From Aliihoeflea sp. 2WW (GTDB lineage: Bacteria; Pseudomonadota; Alphaproteobacteria; Rhizobiales; Rhizobiaceae), in contig NZ_AYOD01000010.1 of NCBI RefSeq assembly GCF_000497755.1, positions 1 through 64,000 of the forward strand: 64,000 nucleotides of DNA. Reading direction: 5' to 3'. Every line of letters starts with the position of its first letter. The stretch's first letter is position 1. Shown here piece after piece: positions 34,860 through 42,837 of the stretch. The position numbers and the translations under genes are program-made. The notes under the pieces were generated by a model. That model made no database searches. It was not told the origin of the DNA and saw only the letters and a program-made list of their open reading frames with translations.

Positions 34860-35092
34860 GTCGGTCTGACCGCGCCCCGGCCTTCCGAGAGGGCGATCGA
34901 GCCCACAAACGGCCCGGACAGGCAATGGCGGCGGCCGACGATTTTCCGCCGGCGGGGCAGGCCCCGCCTTTGCATCGCGAAGCAAAATCGCCGGCCTTGG
35001 CCATCAAGGCCCTCGCGGACGAGGACTGCCGGTCCGGACCGCCCGTGGGCTTCCGACGCCGTGAAGGCCGCGAGGGTCGCGGTCAGACCGAC
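34860..35092 (+). ncRNA. Long-range dyad / candidate structured leader of DUF2493 gene
   Basis: GTCGGTCTGACCGCG at 34860-34874 is the perfect reverse complement of 35078-35092. Moving inward, GGCCTT, GCCCAC, CCGGAC, GGCA and GGCCG-CGATTTT on the left pair in order with their complements on the right. A GGCGGGGC/GCCCCGCC type hairpin sits near 34951-34968. The whole 233-base span contains no convincing gene and ends 16 bases before the ATG. Confidence 0.55.
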
Positions 35093-35108
35093 GAAGGAGA
35101 CCACGCAG

Positions 35109-36050
35109 ATGAGAAGCGAACACGACGACGGCTACGAGCCGCACCACGCCTCATCACCGACCGACCGCCTCATCACCGAACTCCAGCTCTATGGCTGGCG
35201 CCCCTTCCAGGACGAGCCCGATCCGAGGCCGCTGCCCGAGGGCGGCGCGGTGGCCGGAGCCGTCGCAGACATCTTCGACGCCATGATCGCGACGCTTGGC
35301 GACACCCGCCTCGAACCCGATCTCGACGACCTGCTCTGGTCGACCGTCAATCTCTTCCACCGCGCCGTCCAGCGGATCGAGCGCACCCTGGACGACAACG
35401 AGCAGGCACAGCGCCGGCTCCAGCGGGAGCAGGACGGCACAGAGATCAAGGCGGTCGAGCTGGAGCGCCTCACGGCCGAGGGCCAGACCATGATCGAGCG
35501 GCGCGACGCCTTCGAGCTGATGCGCGACCAGGCCGCCGAGCACTACGAGCGCCACACCGGCTCAGGCTGGCGGCCGCGCTCCGGCTCGATGGTCAACCAC
35601 CGCAACCTGACCTCGGCGCTGGTCGACAGCCGCGACTTCATCGCCGCCCGCCGCAGGGTGGACGCCGAGGTGCTGATCCCGGCCGGGCCGAGGATCGCGG
35701 TCTCCGGCGCCAACACCTTCAACGACCACAACCTCATCTGGAGCGTGCTCGACAAGGCTCACGCCAAGTATCCGCAGATGGTCCTCCTGCATGGCGGGGC
35801 CAGGACCGGCACCGACCTGATCGCCGACAAGTGGGCCGCCAGCCGCAAGGTGCCGGTTGTCCCGTTCCCGCCCGAGTTCACGAAGTATCCGGCGAAGCAG
35901 GCGCCCTTCAAGCGCAACGACGCGGTGCTGGAAACGCTTCCGATCGGCGTCATCGTCTTTCCCGGCGGCGGCATCCAGGGCAACCTTGCCGACAAAGCCC
36001 GCAAGCTCGGCATCCACGTCTACGATTTCCGCGACCGGGGCGGCGCTTAG
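35109..36050 (+). CDS. DUF2493 / SLOG-fold protein
   Basis: A 313-residue protein. Residues 1-190 are helical and acidic with a coiled-coil-like segment (about 90-140). From about residue 195 a DUF2493 (YspA-type SLOG) domain follows: RIAVSGANTFNDH, LHGGARTGTDLIADKWA, and VIVFPGGGIQGNLADKARKLG. SLOG folds bind nucleotides or nucleotide-derived ligands. This gene is a common ICE and plasmid component of unknown function. ATG 35109 is preceded by AAGGAG and by a long structured leader. Confidence 0.8.
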   Translation: MRSEHDDGYEPHHASSPTDRLITELQLYGWRPFQDEPDPRPLPEGGAVAGAVADIFDAMIATLGDTRLEPDLDDLLWSTVNLFHRAVQRIERTLDDNEQAQRRLQREQDGTEIKAVELERLTAEGQTMIERRDAFELMRDQAAEHYERHTGSGWRPRSGSMVNHRNLTSALVDSRDFIAARRRVDAEVLIPAGPRIAVSGANTFNDHNLIWSVLDKAHAKYPQMVLLHGGARTGTDLIADKWAASRKVPVVPFPPEFTKYPAKQAPFKRNDAVLETLPIGVIVFPGGGIQGNLADKARKLGIHVYDFRDRGGA

Positions 36051-36060
36051 GCGCCGTCCG

Positions 36061-36082
36061 GAAGGCGGCTTCGGCCGCCTTC
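36061..36082 (+). terminator. UUCG-capped hairpin after DUF2493 gene
   Basis: GAAGGCGGC pairs perfectly with GCCGCCTTC around a TTCG loop. There is no T-run, so it may be a stabilising 3' hairpin rather than a terminator. Confidence 0.5.
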
Positions 36083-36213
36083 GCTTGACGATCGCCAGCA
36101 AAAGGAGTCAAATCCGTGCATCCTCGTAGCACCGGCACAGAAGCAAAGTCGCAGGCGGAGCGCATCTTCGGACAGCCTGTCGTGATCTTTGAACCGATCA
36201 TCCGGAGGCTTCC

Positions 36214-36630
36214 ATGACCCTGATTCTGCTCGCCGTCTCGCTGTCGATCGCGCTCTGCGTGATCGCCTTCAACTTCGCGATCTACGCGCTGCCCTTCATG
36301 GTCGGGCTTGCCGCGTTCCGCTACGTCTATGCCAGCGATGCGAGTGTGGCCATGTCGCTCATAGCCGCGCTCGGCGCGGCCGGCCTTTCCGTCGTGGTCG
36401 CCGCCGCCATCCTCGCCTTCGTGCGCGCTCCCCTCCTGCGTCTTCCTGTCCTTGCGCTCTTCGCCGCGCCCGCCGCCCTGGCAGGCTATGCGGTCGTGCA
36501 TGGCGTGGCGCACAACGTCATCGAGTCGACCGTCGCGCTCAATCTTCTTTGCGGCGCCGGCGGCCTGTTCGTCGGCATCGCCGCGCTGATGAACATCAGC
36601 TCCCACGCCGCCGCCTTCTCGCCACGCTGA
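36214..36630 (+). CDS. Small integral membrane protein of ICE
   Basis: A 138-residue, very hydrophobic protein with about four membrane helices (residues 3-25, 28-45, 50-72 and 78-128). No domain is recognised. CCGGAGG precedes the ATG. Small multi-helix proteins at this place in ICEs are common but uncharacterised. Confidence 0.6.
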   Translation: MTLILLAVSLSIALCVIAFNFAIYALPFMVGLAAFRYVYASDASVAMSLIAALGAAGLSVVVAAAILAFVRAPLLRLPVLALFAAPAALAGYAVVHGVAHNVIESTVALNLLCGAGGLFVGIAALMNISSHAAAFSPR

Positions 36631-36745
36631 ATATTTCCTATTCGCCCCTCCTATTCAGGGCCTTATGACCGTGCGGCAGGCGGCAGATCGCTATGGAGCA
36701 GTGTCGTCGCATGATCGACCCCAATCCCTCAGGCGAGCCGGACGC

Positions 36746-38110
36746 TTACGATTCCAGAGAGCGGAGCAGTTCTTCCCGATTCAGATCAACCTTGTTGTCG
36801 GTCAGTTCGAGATACCGTTCTACCGCCTTGGCTACGCTTCGCCGAATGTGTCCAAGGTCGTCCCATGAGATCGTTGCTTTAGGATGACCGAGGCTGTGCA
36901 GGTATTCGTCTCGCAACGTGTAACCGCGCTCCAGCCAGCCCGCCTCAGCGTCGTCACCAACGAGGCGCTTGTATCTACTCTTCATCTTTTCGCGGCCGCG
37001 ATATTCCCTCAGCATCAGGGTCGCCTCGATACAGCTTATGTTCGCGACGATCTCGTCGATCCCTTCCTCCGCTAGAGCTTTGACGAAGAAGTGCTTAGTC
37101 AGCGGATGGATGTTCGCTCTGTTCGTCTCTCTCTTTGCTAGCGCCGCCTGAAGCACTCGCCATCGCTGTTCGAGTGTATCGAGTTGTTGTCGGCCAAGCT
37201 CGAAAGACTCCGACCGATCCGGAGCTTCGATCTCCTCGTCCGGATGGCCGATGAGGGTCCAAGTCAGAGCCTCGGCATTGGGCGCACGCGGCGCGTCGGC
37301 GAACGGATCGTCGGAGAACGAATAGACCCAGGGAACGTCAAACGGTTCCCACGGGCCATCGGTCGACTCTTTGCTGAAACACAACAGCAGCACGAATAGC
37401 GCATCCTCCACAGGCGACGGAAACGTCGACTCGAACACCGGAACCTTTCCGATCTCGTCCCATCGCTTGTGAAGCACGCCGAGCCAGGTGCGTTCCCATA
37501 TGGCTCCAGCCGGCTCGGACTCACTTGTGACCAGCCAATAGAACCCATCCAATCTTTCGACGGGAAATTGCTGCCAACGGCCGAAGCGTTTCAGCGCATC
37601 ATGCCGCACACGCCGGCCGAGATCGGCGCTTCTGAGAAAGGCGATCTCGTTCGTTCCGAACCGGATATTTTCGACGCTTTGGTGTGCCCGCTCGCTGGAA
37701 TCCTCCAAATCGAGCCGATCGAGTGGCGCGAAATGATACCGCTTCACCTCTTCGGCCAGAAAGGTCTGGTGCAGCTTCAGCGCTGTCTCTTCTATGCTCG
37801 GCCTGCTGCCCGAATGCCAAGGCGTCCCGTTCCAGCGAAAGAAGTTTTCGAGCGCTGTCCGCAGTTCCTTTCGCGATGAGTCACCCGATGGATGCTTCGG
37901 GAGCCGGGAACCTTTGATCTGCGGGTAGATCGAAGCGCAATTGCTCTCAAGCAACCGAAATGCTGCCGAACGATAAGCTTCTTCCTCCGTTCGACATCCC
38001 GTCCGCCAAAGGTCGGCGACGGCCAGTCGGATCGGTTCGGGCGGATCATTTATTTCCGTTCCCAAGTCATTCCCTCCAGCCTTTTCCAACATCGCACGTT
38101 CTGGTGGCAT
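36746..38110 (-). CDS. HEPN-type protein, ICE cargo
   Basis: A 454-residue protein on the opposite strand to the backbone and visibly poorer in G+C than its neighbours. The N-terminal three quarters have no recognised domain. The C-terminal ~110 residues look like an Apea-like HEPN domain: ISCIEATLML, a helical stretch, then TLRDEYLHSLG, which contains the R-x4-H ribonuclease signature (Arg400, His405). HEPN RNases often act in abortive anti-phage defence. The start (ATG 38110) lacks a clear ribosome site, so the N terminus is uncertain. Function is inferred from one domain; no partner toxin-antitoxin gene is adjacent. Confidence 0.6.
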   Translation of the reverse strand: MPPERAMLEKAGGNDLGTEINDPPEPIRLAVADLWRTGCRTEEEAYRSAAFRLLESNCASIYPQIKGSRLPKHPSGDSSRKELRTALENFFRWNGTPWHSGSRPSIEETALKLHQTFLAEEVKRYHFAPLDRLDLEDSSERAHQSVENIRFGTNEIAFLRSADLGRRVRHDALKRFGRWQQFPVERLDGFYWLVTSESEPAGAIWERTWLGVLHKRWDEIGKVPVFESTFPSPVEDALFVLLLCFSKESTDGPWEPFDVPWVYSFSDDPFADAPRAPNAEALTWTLIGHPDEEIEAPDRSESFELGRQQLDTLEQRWRVLQAALAKRETNRANIHPLTKHFFVKALAEEGIDEIVANISCIEATLMLREYRGREKMKSRYKRLVGDDAEAGWLERGYTLRDEYLHSLGHPKATISWDDLGHIRRSVAKAVERYLELTDNKVDLNREELLRSLES

Positions 38111-38703
38111 CAGGAATGGTCGATCATCTACGCGCTCGGCCGCTCCCCGGAATGCAGGCCGCGACGGCTTCTGCGCCAGCTCTCCGATCCCTCCTCATGA
38201 CGGGACCAACGCCGGTGTAAGTTCCCACGCCGCAGCGCGACCTCCGCATCCATCCGGCAGCAATCGCACCGATCGGCATGATCGCGCGCAGGAGGCTATC
38301 GACATCTTCCCTGTCGGTCCGTCGTAGCGTGGCGACCGGCCCGGTCCATGCCTCCATCCCTTCGGGCTCGCACGGAACCGTCGCCATCGCCGTTGAGGCG
38401 CAGGCGGCACCCTTCGCCCGGACGCCGGTACCGGCGCTGTCCCCGACTTTTCATCCGGGCTGGCATGCGATGGTGGCGAGCGCGTGGGATCGCGCGGGTT
38501 CCTGTGACGGCGCGTCCGTCGCCTCGACCGATGGTCGGGCCGGCAAGGAGGAAGGTTCTGCGGTTTCTCCGTGATGCGTTCGCGGAAGGACATGCCCTCC
38601 GACTGACTGATCCCCTACGTCCGAGCGGTTTCCGCCCTCAACCCCCGCGGCTCCGGACCGTGTTGGCGCGAAGCGCCTGCCCGCCCCACTCCGGGCCTTA
38701 AGG
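38111..38703. other. No convincing gene; cargo/backbone boundary
   Basis: About 590 bases between the HEPN gene and the ssb leader. A 98-codon plus-strand frame at 38278-38574 has a start codon but composition typical of chance frames in GC-rich DNA. The divergent promoter of the HEPN gene should lie at its left end. Confidence 0.5.
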
Positions 38704-38771
38704 GTTGCTGTCGGCTCCCGGCGGCCGTGGCCGGGTCTCGTCGGAGGGACGGTCCCTCCGGTTGAAGCAAC
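38704..38771 (+). ncRNA. Candidate three-way-junction leader of ssb
   Basis: Stem P1 GTTGCT/AGCAAC (38704-38709 with 38766-38771) encloses P2 CCCGGC/GCCGGG (38717-38722 with 38730-38735) and P3 GGAGGGA/TCCCTCC (38743-38749 with 38753-38759). The ribosome site GGAG begins 2 bases after P1 and the ATG 11 bases after. All three stems are perfect. Confidence 0.5.
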
Positions 38772-38782
38772 GGAGAACTACC

Positions 38783-39184
38783 ATGCAGAACATCGTCATT
38801 CTCGCCGGCAACATCGGTCAGGACCCCGAGGGCCGCACCACCACCAACAACACCCGCATCGTCCACTTCACACTGGCCACCTCGCGCCCCCGCTACGCGG
38901 AAGGCAAGGTTCTGCGGGACAAGGACGGCTACCGGGTCCAGGAGACCGAATGGCACCGCATCACCTGCTTCAACGGCCTCGGCAAGACGGTCGAGCAGCA
39001 TTGCCAGAAGGGGATGAAGGTGCTGGTCCGTGGTCGCATCCACTACACGAAGTGGACCGACAGGGAAGGCGTCGAGCGCTACAGCACGGAGATCATCGCC
39101 GAGACGGTGGACTTCCTGAGCTGGCCGAAGCGTGAGGACGACAGCCGCGGCGCCAACGATCCCGACGACGAGATTCCGTTCTGA
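38783..39184 (+). CDS. ssb: Single-stranded DNA-binding protein (ICE copy)
   Basis: A 133-residue SSB with an N-terminal OB fold (MQNIVILAGNIGQDPEGRTT, TEWHRITCFNGLGKTVEQHCQKGMKVLVRGRIHY) and the acidic C-terminal tip DDEIPF that recruits replication proteins. It coats the transferred strand during conjugation. ATG 38783 starts the conserved fold; the longer open frame upstream covers the structured leader. Confidence 0.93.
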   Translation: MQNIVILAGNIGQDPEGRTTTNNTRIVHFTLATSRPRYAEGKVLRDKDGYRVQETEWHRITCFNGLGKTVEQHCQKGMKVLVRGRIHYTKWTDREGVERYSTEIIAETVDFLSWPKREDDSRGANDPDDEIPF

Positions 39185-39302
39185 AAGGAGGTGTCGAGAG
39201 CCCGGCGGCGAAAGCCGCCGGGCCTTCCTCACGTTCGCGGCCGGCGGTTCGCGGAGCTGGAAGCGCACAGCCCGGCGCAGCACGCTGGCACAGATGACGT
39301 CA

Positions 39303-40049
39303 TTAGAATGCGGTCGCGATCATCCGCGCGGCGGCAACCAGCAGCAGCGCCGCCAGCACCAGCCGCAGCGCGCCCGGCTTGAGGTATCTCGCGCCCAGCC
39401 ACGATCCGACAAGCCCGCCAATGGCGACGCAGGCCAGCCATGTCGGCAACTGCGCCGGAAGGGTCGGCATCGTCGCCCATGCGCCCAGCAGGGCCGCACC
39501 GGAGTTCAGCAGGTTGAACACCGCCGATATTGCGGCCGCCGTCCGCGTTTCCGTCCAGCGCATGGCGAGCACGACAGGCGCCAGGAATATTCCTCCGCCA
39601 ACGCCCGTCACCCCGGAAACCAGTCCGATCACGCCTCCCACCAGAAGCGACGGGAGGAACGGCGGAACGACCGGCGCTTGCTCGTCGAGCGTCGCGGCGG
39701 CCTTCACCGAGCGGAGCATCTGCACCCCGGCAATGAGCAGCAACATGCCCACGACGGGCATGTAGACGGATGCCGGCAGATGCAGCGCACCGCCCAGCAG
39801 CGAGAATGGAGCGCCAAGCACGGCGAACGGATAGACGGTGCGCCACGTCAGCATGCCGGCGCGATGGAAACGATAGCACCCGATCGCCGACACCAGCACG
39901 TTGAGCGCAAGGGCAGTCGGCTTGATCGTTGCCGGATCGAAGCCGGCCAGGCCCATCACGGCGACATAGCCGGTGCCGCCGGCCTGTCCCACGGCCGAAT
40001 AGAGGAGCGCCACGACGGCCAGCGCCAGGGCGAACAGAGCGTCAGTCAT
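39303..40049 (-). CDS. TauE/SafE-family sulfite/anion exporter
   Basis: A 248-residue permease with about eight hydrophobic segments. The N-terminal half has YSAVGQAGGTGYVAVMGLAGF and the second half the mirrored GVTGVGGGIFLAPVVL, the internal duplication typical of the family. Members export sulfite, sulfoacetate or similar anions. ATG 40049 is chosen, as the earlier codons are polar and unlike the family. It runs against the ICE backbone and is probably cargo. Confidence 0.8.
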   Translation of the reverse strand: MTDALFALALAVVALLYSAVGQAGGTGYVAVMGLAGFDPATIKPTALALNVLVSAIGCYRFHRAGMLTWRTVYPFAVLGAPFSLLGGALHLPASVYMPVVGMLLLIAGVQMLRSVKAAATLDEQAPVVPPFLPSLLVGGVIGLVSGVTGVGGGIFLAPVVLAMRWTETRTAAAISAVFNLLNSGAALLGAWATMPTLPAQLPTWLACVAIGGLVGSWLGARYLKPGALRLVLAALLLVAAARMIATAF

Positions 40050-40238
40050 AAGCGCGCTGTAGCACCCGCCGGCCGGTGCTCGAAAGCAAACTGTTGCCAA
40101 CTCTCATGTCTGGCGCGCGCAGCAGCTCCGGCACGTCCAGCGCAGGTCAGGACGGCCCGGCTCGTGTCGGCGGATGACCATCCGCGCTCTTTGAGGCTTA
40201 CCTTGGTTCCAGTCGCGGCCTTCCACGATCAACCCGTG

Positions 40239-40308
40239 ATATGTGGAACGGCCCGCGGTGCAAGGTGCTCTTCATATGTGGAACGGCCCGCGGTGCAAGG
40301 TGCTCTTC
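40239..40308. repeat. Tandem 35-bp repeat at IS left end
   Basis: Two perfect, gap-free copies (40239-40273 and 40274-40308), each with GTGGAACGGCCCGC, the inner inverted repeat of the adjoining IS. The inner copy is the real IS end; the outer copy is an extra IS terminus left outside it. Confidence 0.85.
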
Positions 40309-40541
40309 AGTCTATTTCACCACATGGGAACGGTGCGGTCATATGTCCGGCCTACTTGTGCGGTCATGACCGCTGGCCTCGATGAAGTCCGCGAAGCAGG
40401 TGGCTGGATCAAGGGGGCGCGCTTTGTGCGCGTCACGGGTTTCGGCCTGTCCTGTTTCGGGATTTCGTCCCGTGGTTCATCGTCTGTTGTGCACCTCACC
40501 TGCCGGCGGTCGCCGGGCAGCTCGTCTCGGCGGTCCTGCGC
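40292..40541 (-). ncRNA. Candidate bridge RNA region of IS1111-type copy 1
   Basis: The non-coding end downstream of the transposase, the side where IS1111-group elements encode their bridge RNA. It contains ATATGTCCGGCCTA followed by a short hairpin GCGGTCATGACCGC, both conserved in the element at 61469. The RNA boundaries and guide loops cannot be fixed by eye. Confidence 0.35.
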
Positions 40542-41585
40542 TTATGCGGCGATAGGTCCTGCCTCAAGTCCTGTTGGGTCTCGGTAGATTCCACCTCTGG
40601 TTAGCAATGCCCAGATCATGCGGGCGATCTTGTTGGCAAGCGCCACCGCCACGACCTTGAAGGGGCGCCGCGTGAGCATGTTCTTCAGCCACGGCCAAAC
40701 TCGGTCGCGATACTGGACATGACGTAGCACCGATGCCGCCCCCGTCGTCAGCAATGATCGCAGCACCGGATTGCCCATCTTCGATATTCGCCCTAACCGT
40801 TCTTTTCCGCCGCTGGAATGTGCTTTCGGGGTTAACCCGATCCAGGCTGCAAAGTGGCGAGCGGATTTGAAGCCGGCGGGATCGGGAACGAATGCCTTCA
40901 CGGCCATAGCGATAATAGCACCAACGCCAGGGATGGTCGCAAGGCGCCGCATCTCGTCATCTTGCCGAGCTTGGACGACGATCTCACGTTCGAGCTTGTC
41001 GATCTGTGTGGCAAGCATCTCGATCTGATTGATTATTTCGGTCAGGGCAAACCTCGCAGCGGGAGGCAGTCGGGTGTCTTCCTCATCCCGGATGATTGGT
41101 GCCAATGCCTTGACGTTGGCGATGCCGGTTGGAGCGATGATACCCAGCTCTCCCATATGTGCGCGTAATGCATTGATCGCTTGTGTCCTCTGACGCACCA
41201 GTAAAGCCCGCGTTTTGAGCACCATCACCGCAGCCTGCTGCTCGGCCGTCTTAACCGGGACGAACCGCATCGTCTTTCGCGTCACCGCCTCAGCTATGGC
41301 TTCTGCGTCGGCAGCGTCGGTCTTGCCGCGCTTGACGAATGGCTTGACGTATTGGGGCGGCAGCAATCTGACGTCATGCCCGAAGGCTGATATCTCCCGC
41401 GCCCAGCAATGCGCACTGGCACATGCTTCCATACCCACTAGGCACGGCGGAAGTCTTTCAAAGAAGCGCAATACCTCAGCGCGTCGTAGCTTCCGGTTGA
41501 ATAGCGGCGTGCCCTCGGCGCCCGCGCCAAAAGCCTGGAAAACGTGCTTCGCCAAGTCCAATCCAATAGTGGTAACATCTTTCAC
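40542..41585 (-). CDS. IS110-family transposase (IS1111 group), copy 1
   Basis: A 347-residue DEDD transposase. The first acidic residue is in TIGLDLAKHVFQ, the second in GMEACASAHCWA, and the Asp pair in KTDAADAEAIAEA. The C-terminal transposase domain has IPGVGAIIAMAV and AAWIGLTPKAHSSGGKERLG. GTG 41585 is the likely start, with AGGGGGGA just upstream; the same start arrangement is seen in the copy at 61750. The gene is intact. Confidence 0.9.
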   Translation of the reverse strand: MKDVTTIGLDLAKHVFQAFGAGAEGTPLFNRKLRRAEVLRFFERLPPCLVGMEACASAHCWAREISAFGHDVRLLPPQYVKPFVKRGKTDAADAEAIAEAVTRKTMRFVPVKTAEQQAAVMVLKTRALLVRQRTQAINALRAHMGELGIIAPTGIANVKALAPIIRDEEDTRLPPAARFALTEIINQIEMLATQIDKLEREIVVQARQDDEMRRLATIPGVGAIIAMAVKAFVPDPAGFKSARHFAAWIGLTPKAHSSGGKERLGRISKMGNPVLRSLLTTGAASVLRHVQYRDRVWPWLKNMLTRRPFKVVAVALANKIARMIWALLTRGGIYRDPTGLEAGPIAA

Positions 41586-41798
41586 GGAACGGTCCCCCCT
41601 TGTGGCGTTTGCAGTAACGACCACGTTTTAGCACTTCGATGCTGTCGGAGCGGGCCGTTCCACCTCATCAAGGGTCGGACTACGCAAAGCGTGCCGCCGC
41701 TCCCGGCTGCGCCGTCGCGGTGATCGCGGCCGCGGCCGAAACCCATCGGGCGCCTGTCGAGCGGGGATGGTCCCCGCTCCGGAACAGGAGCCGGAACG

Positions 41799-41966
41799 AT
41801 GTCCCTTCCAGATGCGCAAGCCTTCGCCTTCAGCCTCGCCGCCACCCTGCTGGTGACGATCGTCATCTTCCGCACCGGCGACGGCACGGTCGGCGCCATG
41901 CCGGCCGCCGAATATGACGGCGACGATGACGCCATCATCCGCGAGATAGACCCGTTCGCCCCTTGA
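41799..41966 (+). CDS. 55-residue single-pass membrane protein of ICE
   Basis: A short gene with AGGAG 10 bases before its ATG. Residues 7-25 (AQAFAFSLAATLLVTIVIF) form one membrane helix; the tail is acidic (DGDDDAIIREID). A perfect hairpin AGCGGGGA/TCCCCGCT (41759-41777) precedes it. The function is unknown. It was cut from its upstream neighbours by the IS insertion. Confidence 0.55.
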   Translation: MSLPDAQAFAFSLAATLLVTIVIFRTGDGTVGAMPAAEYDGDDDAIIREIDPFAP

Positions 41967-41975
41967 GGGCGAACG

Positions 41976-42191
41976 TCAGCGTTTCGATGTCCGGATCAGT
42001 TCGCAGGGATCGACCCCGAATGCGTCGGCCACTTTTCCCAGAACGCTCACGCTCGCCGAAACCTTCCCGCGTTCGATCGAGCCGATGTAGCGAGGGCTCA
42101 GCCCCGCGCGCTCCGCTACTTCTTCCTGCGTCATATCCTTGTCATGGCGCAGCCGACGCATGTTGATCGCCATGACCTCTTTGAGATCCAT
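41976..42191 (-). CDS. XRE-family repressor-like regulator
   Basis: A 71-residue single-domain helix-turn-helix protein: MRRLRHDKDMTQEEVAERAG LSPRYIGSIERGK fits the Cro/C1 fold (written in two parts). It sits divergently from the DUF2285 gene set across 230 bases containing overlapping palindromes. It probably represses its own gene and the rightward ICE genes, which would make it a control switch for transfer or replication functions. Confidence 0.8.
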   Translation of the reverse strand: MDLKEVMAINMRRLRHDKDMTQEEVAERAGLSPRYIGSIERGKVSASVSVLGKVADAFGVDPCELIRTSKR

Positions 42192-42217
42192 GACGCATGG
42201 GAATCAGAACCGGAACT

Positions 42218-42240
42218 ATCGTTCTAGGAACGATCGTTCC
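42218..42240. promoter_or_regulatory. Overlapping palindromic operators for XRE regulator
   Basis: ATCGTTC-TAG-GAACGAT (42218-42234) and GGAACGATCGTTCC (42227-42240) are two perfect dyads sharing the half-site GAACGAT. A TATAGT box follows at 42247-42252. Position beside the xre gene and the symmetric half-sites point to auto- and cross-regulation. Confidence 0.65.
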
Positions 42241-42260
42241 GATTCGTTATAGTGGGCCGC

Positions 42261-42422
42261 ATGCGAGAAAAACGGATGCGTCGCAGACGTCGGCTTTCTG
42301 TCCAATCGCGGAATGTCGCCATTCCGAGAATCTTCGATGCCAGTCGCGGAACTTCTATTGCACCTCGAAGCGATGACGTATTTGTGAACTACATGCGCGA
42401 GGAAGTAAGGACACAACGATGA
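42261..42422 (+). CDS. Short basic ORF coupled to DUF2285 gene
   Basis: A 53-codon frame starting ATG 42261, with an Arg-rich start (MREKRMRRRRRLSVQSRNVA). It stops in an ATGA overlap with the next gene. Its composition is poorer in G+C than the backbone. The overlap is the main reason to think it is translated; no ribosome site or family is evident. Confidence 0.35.
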   Translation: MREKRMRRRRRLSVQSRNVAIPRIFDASRGTSIAPRSDDVFVNYMREEVRTQR

Positions 42423-42682
42423 GCAAGACTCCCTTCAAGGACAGCCCGCCGCTGACCGACAGGGTGAACGCCTATGACGAAGCCCACCTCGCCACCTATC
42501 TTCGCCTGCTCGACGCTGCCGAGGAAGGCGCCGACTGGCGCGAAGTCGTGAAGATCGTGTTCGGCCTCGACGTCAACGTCGATCCCGAACGCGCGAAGCA
42601 CATGCACGACACCCATCTCGCCCGAGCCCGCTGGATGACCGAGCAAGGCTATCCGCATCTGCTGGAACCGCGCATGCAATGA
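42419..42682 (+). CDS. DUF2285-family ICE regulator-like protein
   Basis: An 87-residue protein: AYDEAHLATYLRLLDAAEEG ADWREVVKIVFGLD and HDTHLARARWMTEQGYPHLL are the DUF2285 hallmarks (first motif in two parts). These small proteins recur on ICEs of Proteobacteria and are thought to have a regulatory or DNA-binding role. It directly precedes the larger DUF6499/DUF2285 gene. Confidence 0.75.
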   Translation: MSKTPFKDSPPLTDRVNAYDEAHLATYLRLLDAAEEGADWREVVKIVFGLDVNVDPERAKHMHDTHLARARWMTEQGYPHLLEPRMQ

Positions 42683-42837
42683 CCGGCTCCCGATCGCCGC
42701 GCCGTTGACGACGCCCCAAATCGGGATTGCTCGCCCAGGTCGAGATTCACATTCCGATTTTCCATCTTCACGCGCGGCCGACCCCGCCAATACTCGAATC
42801 ATCCCGATGGCAACGACCGGGCGGGGAGGATTTCGTC

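Larger units (their letters stand above)
40276..41665 (-). mobile_element. IS110-family element, IS1111 group (copy 1)
   Basis: About 1.39 kb. Subterminal inverted repeats GTGGAACGGCCCGC (40278-40291) and its exact complement (41650-41663) lie 2 bases from each end, as in the IS1111 group. CAT abuts both ends. One transposase gene lies near the right end; a ~235-base non-coding stretch follows it. Confidence 0.75.

Noticed and set aside
38278-38574. 98-codon frame before ssb
   Set aside because: No domain, no convincing ribosome site, and composition like chance frames on both strands here.
40239-40308. Two 35-bp tandem repeats considered as a mini CRISPR array
   Set aside because: There is no spacer between the copies, and the unit is the terminus of the adjoining IS.
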